From positions 1 through 32,470 of the forward strand of contig JAEEYF010000074.1 of NCBI GenBank assembly GCA_016291655.1: a stretch of DNA of 32,470 nt, written 5' to 3'. The translations under genes were made by a program, and so were the position numbers. Positions 6,302-14,734 of this stretch are shown here, one piece after another. Each line of letters begins with the position of its first letter. Position 1 is the first letter of the stretch. The notes under the pieces are model-generated. The model did no database searches. It was not told the DNA's origin and saw only the letters and a list, made by a program, of their open reading frames with translations. The stretch is from Lachnospiraceae bacterium (GTDB taxonomy: Bacteria; Bacillota; Clostridia; Lachnospirales; Lachnospiraceae).

Positions 6302-7594
6302 GTGAACAACGAAACGATATTTTCAAACTCCGTGCGGCTTGATCCGGACTTATGCAAGGGGTGCATAAATTGTATAAAACGATGTCCGACTCAGGCCATC
6401 CGCGTGAGGAATCATAAAGCCATAATAACAAAAGAGCGATGCATAGATTGCGGCGAGTGTATCAGAATATGTCAGAATCACGCAAAGCTTCCGACTTACG
6501 ATTCGCTTGACGTGATAAACAATTACGAATACACGGTGGCCTTGCCTGCACCTTCTTTGTACGGGCAATTCAACAATCTTGACGATGTGAACATTGTTCT
6601 GACCGCCCTTAAACGTATGGGCTTCGATGACGTCTATGAGGTCGGAGCTTCCGCAGAGGTGGTTTCACAGCTGTCAAGGGCTTATATCAAAGAGCACAGG
6701 GAACAGTGGCCTCTTATCAGTACCGCATGTCCCTCGGTGGTACGCCTTATCCGTGTTCGTTTCCCGAACCTGATAGAGCATCTGCTTCCGATAGATCCGC
6801 CTGTGGAGATCGCTGCCAAGGAGGCAAGAAAGCGTGCGGTTGAAAAGACGGGGCTTCCCGAGGACAAGATCGGCATAGTGTTCATATCGCCTTGTCCTTC
6901 AAAGGTTACTTCCGTAAAGGCTCCGCTTGGTATGGACAAGAGCAACATTGATGCGGTCTGCGCGATCAAGGATGTTTATGTCAGGCTGTTGCCGATAATG
7001 AAGGACATAGATGAACCCGAGGATCTGGCCATGGCAGGGAAGATCGGTGTCGGCTGGGGAGTATCGGGCGGAGAAGCCGGAGGGCTCATTACCGACAACT
7101 ATCTGGCCGCAGACGGCATAGAAAATGTGAACAAGATACTTGAAGATCTGGAGGACCAGAAGTTCGGAAATCTGGAGTTCATAGAGCTGAATGCATGTAA
7201 CGGAGGCTGTGTCGGAGGCGTTCTTACGGTAGAGAATCCCTACGTGGCAAAGGTAAAGATGAACCGGCTCAAGAAATATATGCCCGTGGCTCTGAAACGG
7301 ATAGAGTCCGGAGATGCGATAAAGCCGGAAGATGCGATGTGGACCAAAGAGATCGAGTACGAACCGGTGTTCAAGCTCGGCGAGGATATGAAGGATAACA
7401 TCCGCAAGATGAACGAGGTCGCGGAGATAGAAAAACGCCTTCCGGGGCTGGATTGCGGTGCTTGCGGCGCTCCGACCTGTCTTGCGCTGGCCGAGGATAT
7501 TGTAAAGGGTGAGGCTAAGGAGCTGGACTGCATACATCTTCTCAGGGAATACGTTCACAGGATCTCGGGAGAGATCAGTAAAATTGATATGTGA
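6302..7594 (+). CDS. Iron-sulfur protein with [FeFe]-hydrogenase-like catalytic domain, probable sensor
   Basis: This 430-aa protein starts at GTG (GGGGTGA upstream). Residues 18-57 form two [4Fe-4S] ferredoxin motifs (Cys18, 21, 24, 28 and 47, 50, 53, 57). Residues 75-310 are related to the hydrogenase large-subunit C-terminal domain: L1-like TACPSV (Cys143), L2-like SPCPSK (Cys198) and L3-like NACNGGCVGG (Cys299, Cys303). Residues 380-415 form a further cluster domain, CGACGAPTC plus Cys410 (PF04060 type). All four H-cluster-type Cys are kept, but the flanking residues differ from catalytic enzymes (TSCxPxW, MPCxxKxxE). The protein therefore fits the divergent sensory/HydS-like group better than an H2-producing enzyme. 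The soluble electron-transfer subunits of a working hydrogenase are absent. It likely senses redox state or H2 for the operon. Confidence 0.85.
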   Translation: MNNETIFSNSVRLDPDLCKGCINCIKRCPTQAIRVRNHKAIITKERCIDCGECIRICQNHAKLPTYDSLDVINNYEYTVALPAPSLYGQFNNLDDVNIVLTALKRMGFDDVYEVGASAEVVSQLSRAYIKEHREQWPLISTACPSVVRLIRVRFPNLIEHLLPIDPPVEIAAKEARKRAVEKTGLPEDKIGIVFISPCPSKVTSVKAPLGMDKSNIDAVCAIKDVYVRLLPIMKDIDEPEDLAMAGKIGVGWGVSGGEAGGLITDNYLAADGIENVNKILEDLEDQKFGNLEFIELNACNGGCVGGVLTVENPYVAKVKMNRLKKYMPVALKRIESGDAIKPEDAMWTKEIEYEPVFKLGEDMKDNIRKMNEVAEIEKRLPGLDCGACGAPTCLALAEDIVKGEAKELDCIHLLREYVHRISGEISKIDM

Positions 7595-7607
7595 CCGATA
7601 AAATTTG

Positions 7608-7636
7608 TTTTAAAAGTACAGAATATATGTTAGAAT
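7608..7636 (+). promoter_or_regulatory. Weak internal promoter candidate
   Basis: TTTTAA, a 17-bp spacer and TAGAAT with an extended -10 (TGTTAGAAT) lie in the 87-nt gap before the GGDEF-EAL gene. It could give that gene and its followers extra transcription. Confidence 0.35.
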
Positions 7637-7681
7637 AATTTTGAAGTTAAACATCGTTTGCAGATTTCAAAGGATTGAAAG

Positions 7682-9625
7682 ATGGAATATTTATATTATT
7701 TCGACATAGCGACATTGTTTCTCGCTGCAATCATAATAATGGAATACATAATGAGAAGCACGGTTAAGTCAAGACAGACAGAGGCTTTCCTTGCTCTTTT
7801 ATGTATGGCAACGGCTGCGACCGCGTTTGATCTGGGCAGTTGTCTGGCATTGGCATATGCGGAAGTGTTGCCGCTCTGGTTTAACCATCTTTTGCTTTTG
7901 GGATTCAATATATGCTATCACGGACTTGCGCCGTTGTATCTGTACTACATGATAGTTTCATCCAAGAGTGACGAGGAACGGTTTAAAGGTACGGAATATG
8001 TTGTGATCGTTGTGCCTTATCTCCTTGACCTGATAATGACTTTGACTAACGGTTTCACGCACTTTGTTTATTACATAGATGAGAACTATGTATATCATTC
8101 GGGTTTCGGAGCAAAGATAAGCTACGGCTTGACATTCTTTTATCTTGCAATGGCAGCGGTCTATCTTTTCAGACGTCGTAAACAGCTCCATGGCAGACAG
8201 ATCCTGAATATGAGCATTTATAGCTGTATTCTCCTTACGACATTGCTCATTCAGCTGCTTAATCCCGAACTGCTGGTTGTTAACTTCGGTGTTATGCTGT
8301 CGATCCTCATCATGGCCTTCACCATGGAGAGTCCCGCATACTACGAAGATCAGCAATTGGGCATATATAACAGACTTGCGCTTCAGACTGTGACCTCAAA
8401 CCTCATTGCCAACGGCAAACAGTTTGCGGTAGTGGGAGTGAAAGCGGAAGGGCTGTCGGATTTCAGGCAGATCGTCGGGATATTCAGCGTTTCCCAGCTG
8501 AGAAAAGAGATAGCAAGGTTTCTTGTCTCAATAGCGGGACGAAAGAACGTTTTCTCCTTTACCGAATCAAGATTCGCAATTATTGTGGATGGCGGTGATT
8601 CCGAAGTCGAAATGTTCATTAAAAAGATCCGCAGAAGGTTTGAGAATCCTTTTGAGGCAAACGAAGAAGGCATCAGGCTCAGTTGCTCCATATGCAGATT
8701 TGCTTTCCCGAGAGATGTGCAGTCCACAGAGAATGTTATGAATCTCCTGGAGTATTCTCTCACAAAGGCTTCGGAAAGCGGAAAAGACAAGGTCATAGTT
8801 GCGGATACGGCCTTACTTGAAGAGAGAAAAAGAAATACGCAGGTACTCAGGATACTTAAGAAGGCTCTCGCGGAGAACAGATTCAGCGTTTATTATCAGC
8901 CGATCTATTCGGTTGAGACCAGACGCTTCACCTCAGCGGAAGCACTTCTCAGATTATATGATGACGACTTTGGGTTCATCAGTCCCGAAGAATTTGTTCC
9001 CATCGCCGAGAAAAACGGACTTATCATTAAAATAGGCGATTATGTATTAAGAGAGGTTTGCAGGTTTATTACCGAAAACAAGATATGGGAGAAGGGCATA
9101 GAATACATCGATGTCAACCTTTCACCGATGCAGTGCCTGCAGGATGACCTTTCCGAAAGAGTAATAGCCATTATGGACGAGTTTAAACTTGATTATTCGC
9201 GCATCAGTCTCGAGATCACCGAAACGGCAAGTATGCTTTCCGGAAAGCTGTTGAGGCAGAATATGCAGAAGATGACGGATTTCGGGTTTAGATTCTCACT
9301 TGATGACTATGGCACGGGATTTGCAAATCTCACGACTGTAGTTGAGTATCCGTTCTCCATAGTAAAACTGGATAAGAAGATGCTGTGGACGGCCATGAAG
9401 AATGATAAGGCCATGACAGTGCTCAGGCAGACCATCCGAATGATGAAACAGCTGTCTCTTGAACTCATAGCTGAGGGTGTCGAGACGGAAGAACAGGCAC
9501 AGCTTCTGGCGTATTACGGCTGTGATTTCTTCCAGGGCTATTTCTACGCGAAGCCCCAGAACGCCACATCATTCCTGAAGTTTATGGAAAATAATATGAC
9601 GCCGAAAGAGGAAGAGGCTATATGA
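7682..9625 (+). CDS. Membrane GGDEF-EAL protein, probable cyclic-di-GMP phosphodiesterase
   Basis: This 647-aa protein has about seven TM helices in residues 5-215, a GGDEF-fold domain at about 225-375 and an EAL domain at about 385-635. The GGDEF active site is replaced (TESRFAIIVDGG), so cyclase activity is unlikely. The EAL domain keeps the catalytic set: EAL (Glu420), NLSP (Asn489), Glu511, DDYGTG (Asp541/542), Lys562, AEGVE (Glu598) and QGY (Gln618). It should therefore hydrolyse c-di-GMP to pGpG at the membrane. The N-terminal bundle may sense a ligand or membrane redox state. It sits inside a DRTGG/HATPase/Fe-S cluster at a position where related clostridial clusters often carry a SpoIIE-type phosphatase (from memory). 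It overlaps the next gene by ATGA. Confidence 0.9.
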   Translation: MEYLYYFDIATLFLAAIIIMEYIMRSTVKSRQTEAFLALLCMATAATAFDLGSCLALAYAEVLPLWFNHLLLLGFNICYHGLAPLYLYYMIVSSKSDEERFKGTEYVVIVVPYLLDLIMTLTNGFTHFVYYIDENYVYHSGFGAKISYGLTFFYLAMAAVYLFRRRKQLHGRQILNMSIYSCILLTTLLIQLLNPELLVVNFGVMLSILIMAFTMESPAYYEDQQLGIYNRLALQTVTSNLIANGKQFAVVGVKAEGLSDFRQIVGIFSVSQLRKEIARFLVSIAGRKNVFSFTESRFAIIVDGGDSEVEMFIKKIRRRFENPFEANEEGIRLSCSICRFAFPRDVQSTENVMNLLEYSLTKASESGKDKVIVADTALLEERKRNTQVLRILKKALAENRFSVYYQPIYSVETRRFTSAEALLRLYDDDFGFISPEEFVPIAEKNGLIIKIGDYVLREVCRFITENKIWEKGIEYIDVNLSPMQCLQDDLSERVIAIMDEFKLDYSRISLEITETASMLSGKLLRQNMQKMTDFGFRFSLDDYGTGFANLTTVVEYPFSIVKLDKKMLWTAMKNDKAMTVLRQTIRMMKQLSLELIAEGVETEEQAQLLAYYGCDFFQGYFYAKPQNATSFLKFMENNMTPKEEEAI

Positions 9626-9960
9626 CAGTAAAAGAAGTTGCGGAAAAATTTCCTTTTAAAGTATTGAACCGGGCGGACAGCGCGGATGAAAAAGAGATCA
9701 AAACCGTGTATTGCTGTGATCTTCTCAGCATAGCAATGTCAAGAATGACGGAAGACGCTGCCTGGGTTACGGTAATGAGCAATATGAACACGTTGGCTGT
9801 AGCAAGCCTTACCGATGTCTCCTGCGTTATTCTTGCGGAGGGCGTAGCGGTAGAGGATAACATGCTGACCAAAGCTAAGGAACAGGGCATAGCTTTGTTT
9901 TCAACCGATATGCCCGTCTATGAGGCTGCAAGTCTCATAGGAAAAAGCTTAGAAAAGTAA
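9622..9960 (+). CDS. DRTGG domain protein (second copy)
   Basis: This 112-aa protein has the same plan as the one at 5500, starting MTVKEVAEKF and ending with an alpha/beta core (AAWVTVMSNMNTLAVASLTD ... VILAEGVAVEDNMLTKAKEQGIALFST). Identity to the first copy looks low outside the ends, so they are diverged paralogues rather than a recent duplication. Its ATG overlaps the stop of the phosphodiesterase gene (ATGA), implying coupled translation. Paired DRTGG genes around an Fe-S hydrogenase-like protein are a recurrent clostridial arrangement. Function not established. Confidence 0.75.
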   Translation: MTVKEVAEKFPFKVLNRADSADEKEIKTVYCCDLLSIAMSRMTEDAAWVTVMSNMNTLAVASLTDVSCVILAEGVAVEDNMLTKAKEQGIALFSTDMPVYEAASLIGKSLEK

Positions 9961-10001
9961 AAAGACGGAATAGAAAAAAATACGAAACGGAGGTGTGGAT
10001 C

Positions 10002-10718
10002 ATGGGATTGAAGTCAGTTTTCTACGATTTACACCTCCATTCCTGTCTCTCGCCATGCGGTGACGATGAAATGACGCCTGCTACAATAGCGGGCATAGCG
10101 GCTCTCAACGGATTGCAGGTGATCGCGCTTACGGATCACAACTCCTGCAGGAATTGTGAGCCTTTTTTAAAGGCCTGTGAATACTATGGGATATTGGGGA
10201 TCCCGGGTATGGAGCTTACCACCTCGGAGGAGATACATGTTGTGTGCCTGTTTCCTACGCTTGAAGATGCGCTTCGATACGATGCGTATGTCTATGAGCA
10301 CCTCATGAACGTTGAAAACAATGAGAAGATCTTCGGAAAACAGCAGATCATGAATGAGGATGATGAGGAGATCGGTCGGCTTTCAAAGCTGTTGATCAAC
10401 GCCACGGACATTGACTTTGACGATGTTTTCGATCTGGTGGGATCATATAACGGCATTATGATCCCTGCCCATCTTGACAAGACAACCACGTCGCTTCTTT
10501 CTCAATTGGGCTTCATTCCGCCGGACTCAAAGTTCAAGACAGCCGAACTAAAGAACATGGCGAACCTTCACAGGTTAAAAAAAGAGCATCCTTATCTGGA
10601 GAAATGTAAGATCATCACAGACTCGGATGCACATTATGTGAAGCATATAAACCGGGCCGTAAATTCGCTGCTCGTGGAAGAGATCTCACGGGAAGCAGTT
10701 TTGAAAGCCCTAAGTTAA
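10002..10718 (+). CDS. PHP domain metal-dependent phosphoesterase
   Basis: This 238-aa protein carries PHP metal-binding motifs: HLH (11-13), TDHN (Asp45-His46), ELTTSEEIH (Glu71, His79), a later PAHLDK and C-terminal SDAHY. It is a stand-alone PHP protein of the YciV/TrpH-like kind that hydrolyses phosphoesters, possibly nucleotides or oligonucleotides. I use the ATG with CGGAGG 8 nt upstream. The in-frame GTG at 9993 would overlap that site. It is the last gene of the DRTGG/Fe-S operon, 41 nt after the second DRTGG gene, and converges with uxuB 9 nt away. As a phosphoesterase it could act on pGpG from the EAL protein, but that is speculation. Confidence 0.85.
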   Translation: MGLKSVFYDLHLHSCLSPCGDDEMTPATIAGIAALNGLQVIALTDHNSCRNCEPFLKACEYYGILGIPGMELTTSEEIHVVCLFPTLEDALRYDAYVYEHLMNVENNEKIFGKQQIMNEDDEEIGRLSKLLINATDIDFDDVFDLVGSYNGIMIPAHLDKTTTSLLSQLGFIPPDSKFKTAELKNMANLHRLKKEHPYLEKCKIITDSDAHYVKHINRAVNSLLVEEISREAVLKALS

Positions 10719-10727
10719 TAAAAGGTT

Positions 10728-12341
10728 CTACATTACATATTTAGCAAGTGTTTTTTCTACAGCGCCGGTACCTTCTATGAGTTCTAAGAAATAGTTGGCA
10801 ACCTTGTCGGCAAGTCCGACTTCATAGAGGTCAACACCCCAGATCTTGGAGTTCCTGAGGATCGGTTCTATCTTGGCAAGAGCTTCTTTTCCGTCGCCGA
10901 GTTTGATATCGGCTACGAGAGGACAAACCTCCGGAAGCATGGGATCTGAGCTCAATTCAAATTTCTTGCCGTTATCGTCGATCGCCATGAGATAACGGAT
11001 CCAGCCTGCATAAACAAGAGGGATCAACTTCAGATCGGACACGGAAAGGTCCTTGCTCTTTGCATATGCCTTGATGGTTTCACCAAAGCGGATGGGAAGC
11101 TTCTGAGATGTATCGGTGGCAATACGCTGGGGTGCATCGGGCATGAAGGGATTGGGGATCCTCTTTTCAACAACGTCATCAATGAACTGTCTGGGACTCA
11201 TGATGCCGGGGTTTACAACAACGGGAAGACCTTCCGTGTAGCCTATAGTACGTACCATTTTGTTTAATACGGGATTCTGCATTTCCTTGGATATCAGGGT
11301 GTAACCCAGAAGACATCCGAATACGGCAAGGCTTGTGTGAAGAGGATTAAGGCAAGTGCAAACCTTCATCTTTTCAACCTTATCAACGGTTTCCCTGTCT
11401 GTAAACATTATTCCGCCTTTTTCGAGCTCGGGACGTCCGTTGGGGAATTTGTCCTCTATAACGAGATATTCGCATTCCTCTGCATTTACAAAGGGAGCTA
11501 CATAGGTGTTCTTTGATGTGACAATGGGAGCAGCATCTTCGATGGAATCCTCGGAAAGAATTGCCTCTACGCTCTTGTCCGGACGGGGAGTGATCTTGTC
11601 GATCATGGACCAGGGGAAGGAAACTTTCGTATCATCGTTGATGTATGCCGAGAAGCCCTGCTTAACAAGGCCCTTGTTTTCCCATTCTTTGGCAAAAGCA
11701 TTTACGGATGCGTAAAGCTTGTCTCCGTTGTGAGAGCAGTTGTCCATTGAAACAAAGGCGATGGGCTTTTCTCCCGCAAGGAATCTGGTATAGAGGAGTG
11801 AAACCACTTTGCCGAGATAGCTTTCCGGCTTTTCGGGGCCTTTTTCAAGGTCGACAGCAACGCCGGGGAGTATTTCGCCCTTACCGTTAACAAGACTGTA
11901 GCCTTTTTCGGTAATGGTAAAGCTTGCCATCTGCAGGCTGTCGCTTTCAAAGATCTTTTTAAGGCGGTCATAGGAAGCCTTGTTGTCGGAGTCAAGCGTA
12001 AGACTCTCGGCGATGCTTCCGATGATGGTTTTTTTGATCTTTCCGCTTGCCATGAAGGTAGCAAGGATGGACAGACTGTCATGGGGAGTGTACATCTTGT
12101 CGATGATCTCGTAGTCATATCCTTCGCAAACCGTGAGACCGCGGTCCAAAATGCCTTCGTTTAAGAGATTCTGTACAACATTGGCCTGAAAAGCGCGGAA
12201 TATGTTCCCGGCTCCGAAGTGGATCCAAACCGGTGCCTTCTTTGTCTTTTCTGTCATTTCGTCACGGTTGAACTTGGGAAGATCATAGCCGAGAGCTTCC
12301 CATTCTTTAGTATACTTCAATCCTTCATTGTTTAATTTCAT
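10728..12341 (-). CDS. uxuB: Fructuronate reductase / mannonate oxidoreductase family
   Basis: This 537-aa protein is of the long-chain mannitol dehydrogenase family. The N-terminal Rossmann motif is HFGAGNIFRAF (about 41-51) and the catalytic region carries K-x-CTCLNPLHT (Lys, Asn and His of the family). It interconverts D-fructuronate and D-mannonate with NAD(H). Its place 6 nt after uxuA makes this role much more likely than mannitol dehydrogenase. Length agrees with the 480-540 aa of UxuB/UxaB relatives. The ATG follows AGTAGGAAGCC at the end of uxuA, so translation is probably coupled. No hexuronate isomerase, KDG kinase or regulator is seen nearby, so the pathway is split across the genome. 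Confidence 0.88.
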   Translation of the reverse strand: MKLNNEGLKYTKEWEALGYDLPKFNRDEMTEKTKKAPVWIHFGAGNIFRAFQANVVQNLLNEGILDRGLTVCEGYDYEIIDKMYTPHDSLSILATFMASGKIKKTIIGSIAESLTLDSDNKASYDRLKKIFESDSLQMASFTITEKGYSLVNGKGEILPGVAVDLEKGPEKPESYLGKVVSLLYTRFLAGEKPIAFVSMDNCSHNGDKLYASVNAFAKEWENKGLVKQGFSAYINDDTKVSFPWSMIDKITPRPDKSVEAILSEDSIEDAAPIVTSKNTYVAPFVNAEECEYLVIEDKFPNGRPELEKGGIMFTDRETVDKVEKMKVCTCLNPLHTSLAVFGCLLGYTLISKEMQNPVLNKMVRTIGYTEGLPVVVNPGIMSPRQFIDDVVEKRIPNPFMPDAPQRIATDTSQKLPIRFGETIKAYAKSKDLSVSDLKLIPLVYAGWIRYLMAIDDNGKKFELSSDPMLPEVCPLVADIKLGDGKEALAKIEPILRNSKIWGVDLYEVGLADKVANYFLELIEGTGAVEKTLAKYVM

Positions 12342-12347
12342 GGCTTC

Positions 12348-13433
12348 CTACTTTCTTGTACTGCTTTTTTCAATTGCTTCCCAAAGACCGTTCAGGTAAG
12401 TTGCGCCGAGCGCACGGTCATAGAGTCCGTAGCCGGGCATAGCAACCTCGTCCCAGATCATTCTTCCGTGGTCAGGACGGATGGGACCGTCAAAGCCTAT
12501 CTCATAAAGGGCTTTCATGATCTCATACATATCGAAAGAACCTGTACGTGAAAGATGAGGAGCCTCTTCAAAGTCAAGATGTCCGGGTTCTGTGCAGTTG
12601 AATTTAAGGTTTCTTACGTGGGCAAAATGTATTCTGCCCTTTAAGGATCTGATCATGTCGGGAAGATCGTTCTCGAGATTGGTTCCGTAAGAACCGGAAC
12701 AGAAGGTAACGCCGTTGTGCGGGTTATCTACCATCTTCATCATGCGAAGGATGTTTGCCTTGTTGATGATGATGCGGGGAAGTCCGAAAACGCTCCACGC
12801 GGGATCGTCGGGATGGATTGCCATGTTGATGTCATATTTATCGCAAACCGGCATGATCCTTTCAAGGAAATACTTAAGGTTTGCAAAGAGCTTCTCGGAA
12901 TCTATAGTGGAATACATCTCGAAAAGTTCCTTGATCTTTGCCATTCTTTCAGGCTCCCAGCCCGGAAGTACAGCGCCGTTGGAATCTTTTGATATTTCCT
13001 CGAACATGTTTTCGGGTGTGATCCTGTCGATCGCTTCCTGAGAATATGCAAGGCCCGTTGAGCCGTCTGCAAGTTTTCTTGCCAGTTCTGTTCTTGTCCA
13101 GTCAAAGACGGGCATGAAGTTGTAGCAGACCATATGTATGCCTTCAAGACCAAGGTTTTCAAGAGTCTGAATGTAATTGTCGATATAAAGGTCTCTGTCG
13201 GGAGTTCCGACTTTGATAGCGTCGTGGATATTGACACTTTCTATGCCCGAAATGTGGAGACCGGAGGCTTCAACCTCATCCTTCAGGGCTTTGATCTTTT
13301 CTCTGCTCCATACCTCTCCGGGTGTGGTGTCATAAAGGGTTGTGATTACTCCCGTAACGCCGGGAACCTGGCGGATCTGCTTTAAGGTTACGGTATCGAA
13401 TTTCGATCCGAACCAGCGCATTGTCATTTCCAT
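12348..13433 (-). CDS. uxuA: Mannonate dehydratase
   Basis: This 361-aa enzyme dehydrates D-mannonate to 2-keto-3-deoxygluconate in glucuronate breakdown. Family hallmarks are TMRWFG near the start, VCYNFMPVFDWTRTEL, NMAIHPDDPAWSVFGLPRI, TFCSGSYGTN, HFAHVRN and PDHGRMIW, which supply the metal-binding His, Cys and Asp of the TIM barrel. The AAAGGAGC site lies 6 nt before the chosen ATG. The internal Met at residue 4 is too close to the start to matter. It is the first gene of the uxuAB operon, read from a near-consensus promoter overlapped by a palindrome. Confidence 0.93.
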   Translation of the reverse strand: MEMTMRWFGSKFDTVTLKQIRQVPGVTGVITTLYDTTPGEVWSREKIKALKDEVEASGLHISGIESVNIHDAIKVGTPDRDLYIDNYIQTLENLGLEGIHMVCYNFMPVFDWTRTELARKLADGSTGLAYSQEAIDRITPENMFEEISKDSNGAVLPGWEPERMAKIKELFEMYSTIDSEKLFANLKYFLERIMPVCDKYDINMAIHPDDPAWSVFGLPRIIINKANILRMMKMVDNPHNGVTFCSGSYGTNLENDLPDMIRSLKGRIHFAHVRNLKFNCTEPGHLDFEEAPHLSRTGSFDMYEIMKALYEIGFDGPIRPDHGRMIWDEVAMPGYGLYDRALGATYLNGLWEAIEKSSTRK

Positions 13434-13494
13434 TTTTTGCTCCTTTATAGTATAATTAAAGTAAACAAAGGTTTATATAGTGTTACGTTAGATA

Positions 13495-13523
13495 ATTATA
13501 GGTTGAAAAAAAATATTTTTCAA
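13495..13523 (-). promoter_or_regulatory. Predicted sigmaA promoter of uxuAB
   Basis: On the minus strand TTGAAA, a 17-bp spacer and a perfect TATAAT lie about 60 nt before uxuA. The adjacent palindrome covers its -35 and spacer. Confidence 0.8.
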
Positions 13524-13525
13524 CC
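13501..13525. promoter_or_regulatory. Perfect palindrome, probable operator
   Basis: Arms GGTTGAAAAA and TTTTTCAACC (10 bp each, no mismatch) flank a 5-nt AAATA centre. The site lies exactly over the -35 and spacer of the uxuAB promoter and about 50 nt upstream of the divergent transporter gene. That placement fits a repressor (GntR- or LacI-type uronate regulator by analogy). The regulator gene is not in the window. Confidence 0.7.
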
Positions 13526-13576
13526 AAATTATTTTCATATTATGAGTAAAAATACTGTATTTTTTGAGAGGAAAAG

Positions 13577-14734
13577 ATGTCGGACAATAAAAAATATTCC
13601 TTAAAACTGTTATTGATGGGTTTATTACATTTCTACATTGATTTTGCCTGCCATTTCTATGCGTTCGGTTTACTGGCACCCCAATATCCCGGCAGATTGA
13701 CGGAATTGTTCCTTGCATACAATTTTATAGCTTTTGCCCTGCAATGCCCCATAGGCTATTATGTTGATAGGATCAACAGAAAATTTTTTATGGGTGTCGG
13801 GATGGGTATCGGACTGGTGTGCCTGTATCAGGGCTATGCGGCGGGAACCAAATTGAATTGGCCGGTTGTCGGGCTCATCTGCTGTGCGCTGGGAAATGCC
13901 TTTATACACGCTGTCGGAAGTCGCGCGGTAATGGAAAAAAGCCGGAGAGGACTGATGGGAGGAGGCATATTCATAGCGTTCGGAGCTTTGGGTGTCGGAC
14001 TCGGAGACTATCTGGGGATAACATTGGAACATAGCTTTGACCGTTTATTGGTCTGGTTGATCGAAGCCTTTATGTTGCCTTTTCTCGCATATGGTGTGAT
14101 CAATATAAAAAAAGCACGAGAAACAGGAGTGTTGGGTTCGGAGGATATCAGAGTTTCCTTAGACGGAAACGATATGATCTGTCTGATAATGTGCCTTTTT
14201 GCGGTGTTGGTCCGTTCATATGTGGGGTTTATACTTCCAAACACCTTTAAGGAACTGATCGTTACAGACACTATGGAAACAGGCGGATTGCTCGAAGCCA
14301 TGTTTCCGAGCGTCCCGGGATTCCTGGGAAAAGCTGCGGGTGGAGTGCTTGTAGTCATCTTGATGCGACTGTTTAACGGTAAAGATCTCAGAAAAATGAA
14401 TTACAGGTATGGCATATTTGCACTTTTTGCGGCAGGGCTGTGCCTGTGTGCGGGAGGAGAAGAACCGGTATGTGTTCTGATAGGAACCGTCCTTTTTCAC
14501 TCGTTAATGCCTGTAACCCTCTATGAAATATACTGCATATTGCACAAAAACCCGGCTTTCTCGCTGGGGCTCACAACATTGATGCTTTTTGCGGGCATGC
14601 TTCCGGCACTTTTGTATAAACCCGATGATGGGCAGCGAAGGATTTTGATCGCTGCGTTTTGCGGTGCGGCGTTGATGGCGCTCGCCATCGGATACCGAGC
14701 CTGCTCAAAAAAGAACGAAGAGGATGCACGATGA
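13577..14734 (+). CDS. MFS-like multi-TM transporter
   Basis: This 385-aa protein has about ten to twelve hydrophobic segments. GYYVDRINRKFF near residue 57 matches the MFS loop 2-3 motif (G-x-x-x-D-R-x-x-R-K), which supports a major facilitator fold. Family and substrate are not recognised. Notable Cys pairs (GLICCAL, AAGLCLCAGGEE) occur in membrane segments. GAGAGG precedes the ATG. The gene is divergent from uxuAB across a shared operator-like palindrome, so a uronate or sugar-acid substrate is possible but only inferred. Its stop overlaps the next gene's start (ATGA), and the small partner may be needed for its function. Confidence 0.7.
   Translation: MSDNKKYSLKLLLMGLLHFYIDFACHFYAFGLLAPQYPGRLTELFLAYNFIAFALQCPIGYYVDRINRKFFMGVGMGIGLVCLYQGYAAGTKLNWPVVGLICCALGNAFIHAVGSRAVMEKSRRGLMGGGIFIAFGALGVGLGDYLGITLEHSFDRLLVWLIEAFMLPFLAYGVINIKKARETGVLGSEDIRVSLDGNDMICLIMCLFAVLVRSYVGFILPNTFKELIVTDTMETGGLLEAMFPSVPGFLGKAAGGVLVVILMRLFNGKDLRKMNYRYGIFALFAAGLCLCAGGEEPVCVLIGTVLFHSLMPVTLYEIYCILHKNPAFSLGLTTLMLFAGMLPALLYKPDDGQRRILIAAFCGAALMALAIGYRACSKKNEEDAR

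Noticed and set aside
7595-7681. Cyclic-di-GMP riboswitch before the EAL gene
   Set aside because: The 87-nt gap is AT-rich with no conserved GEMM-like helices visible to me.
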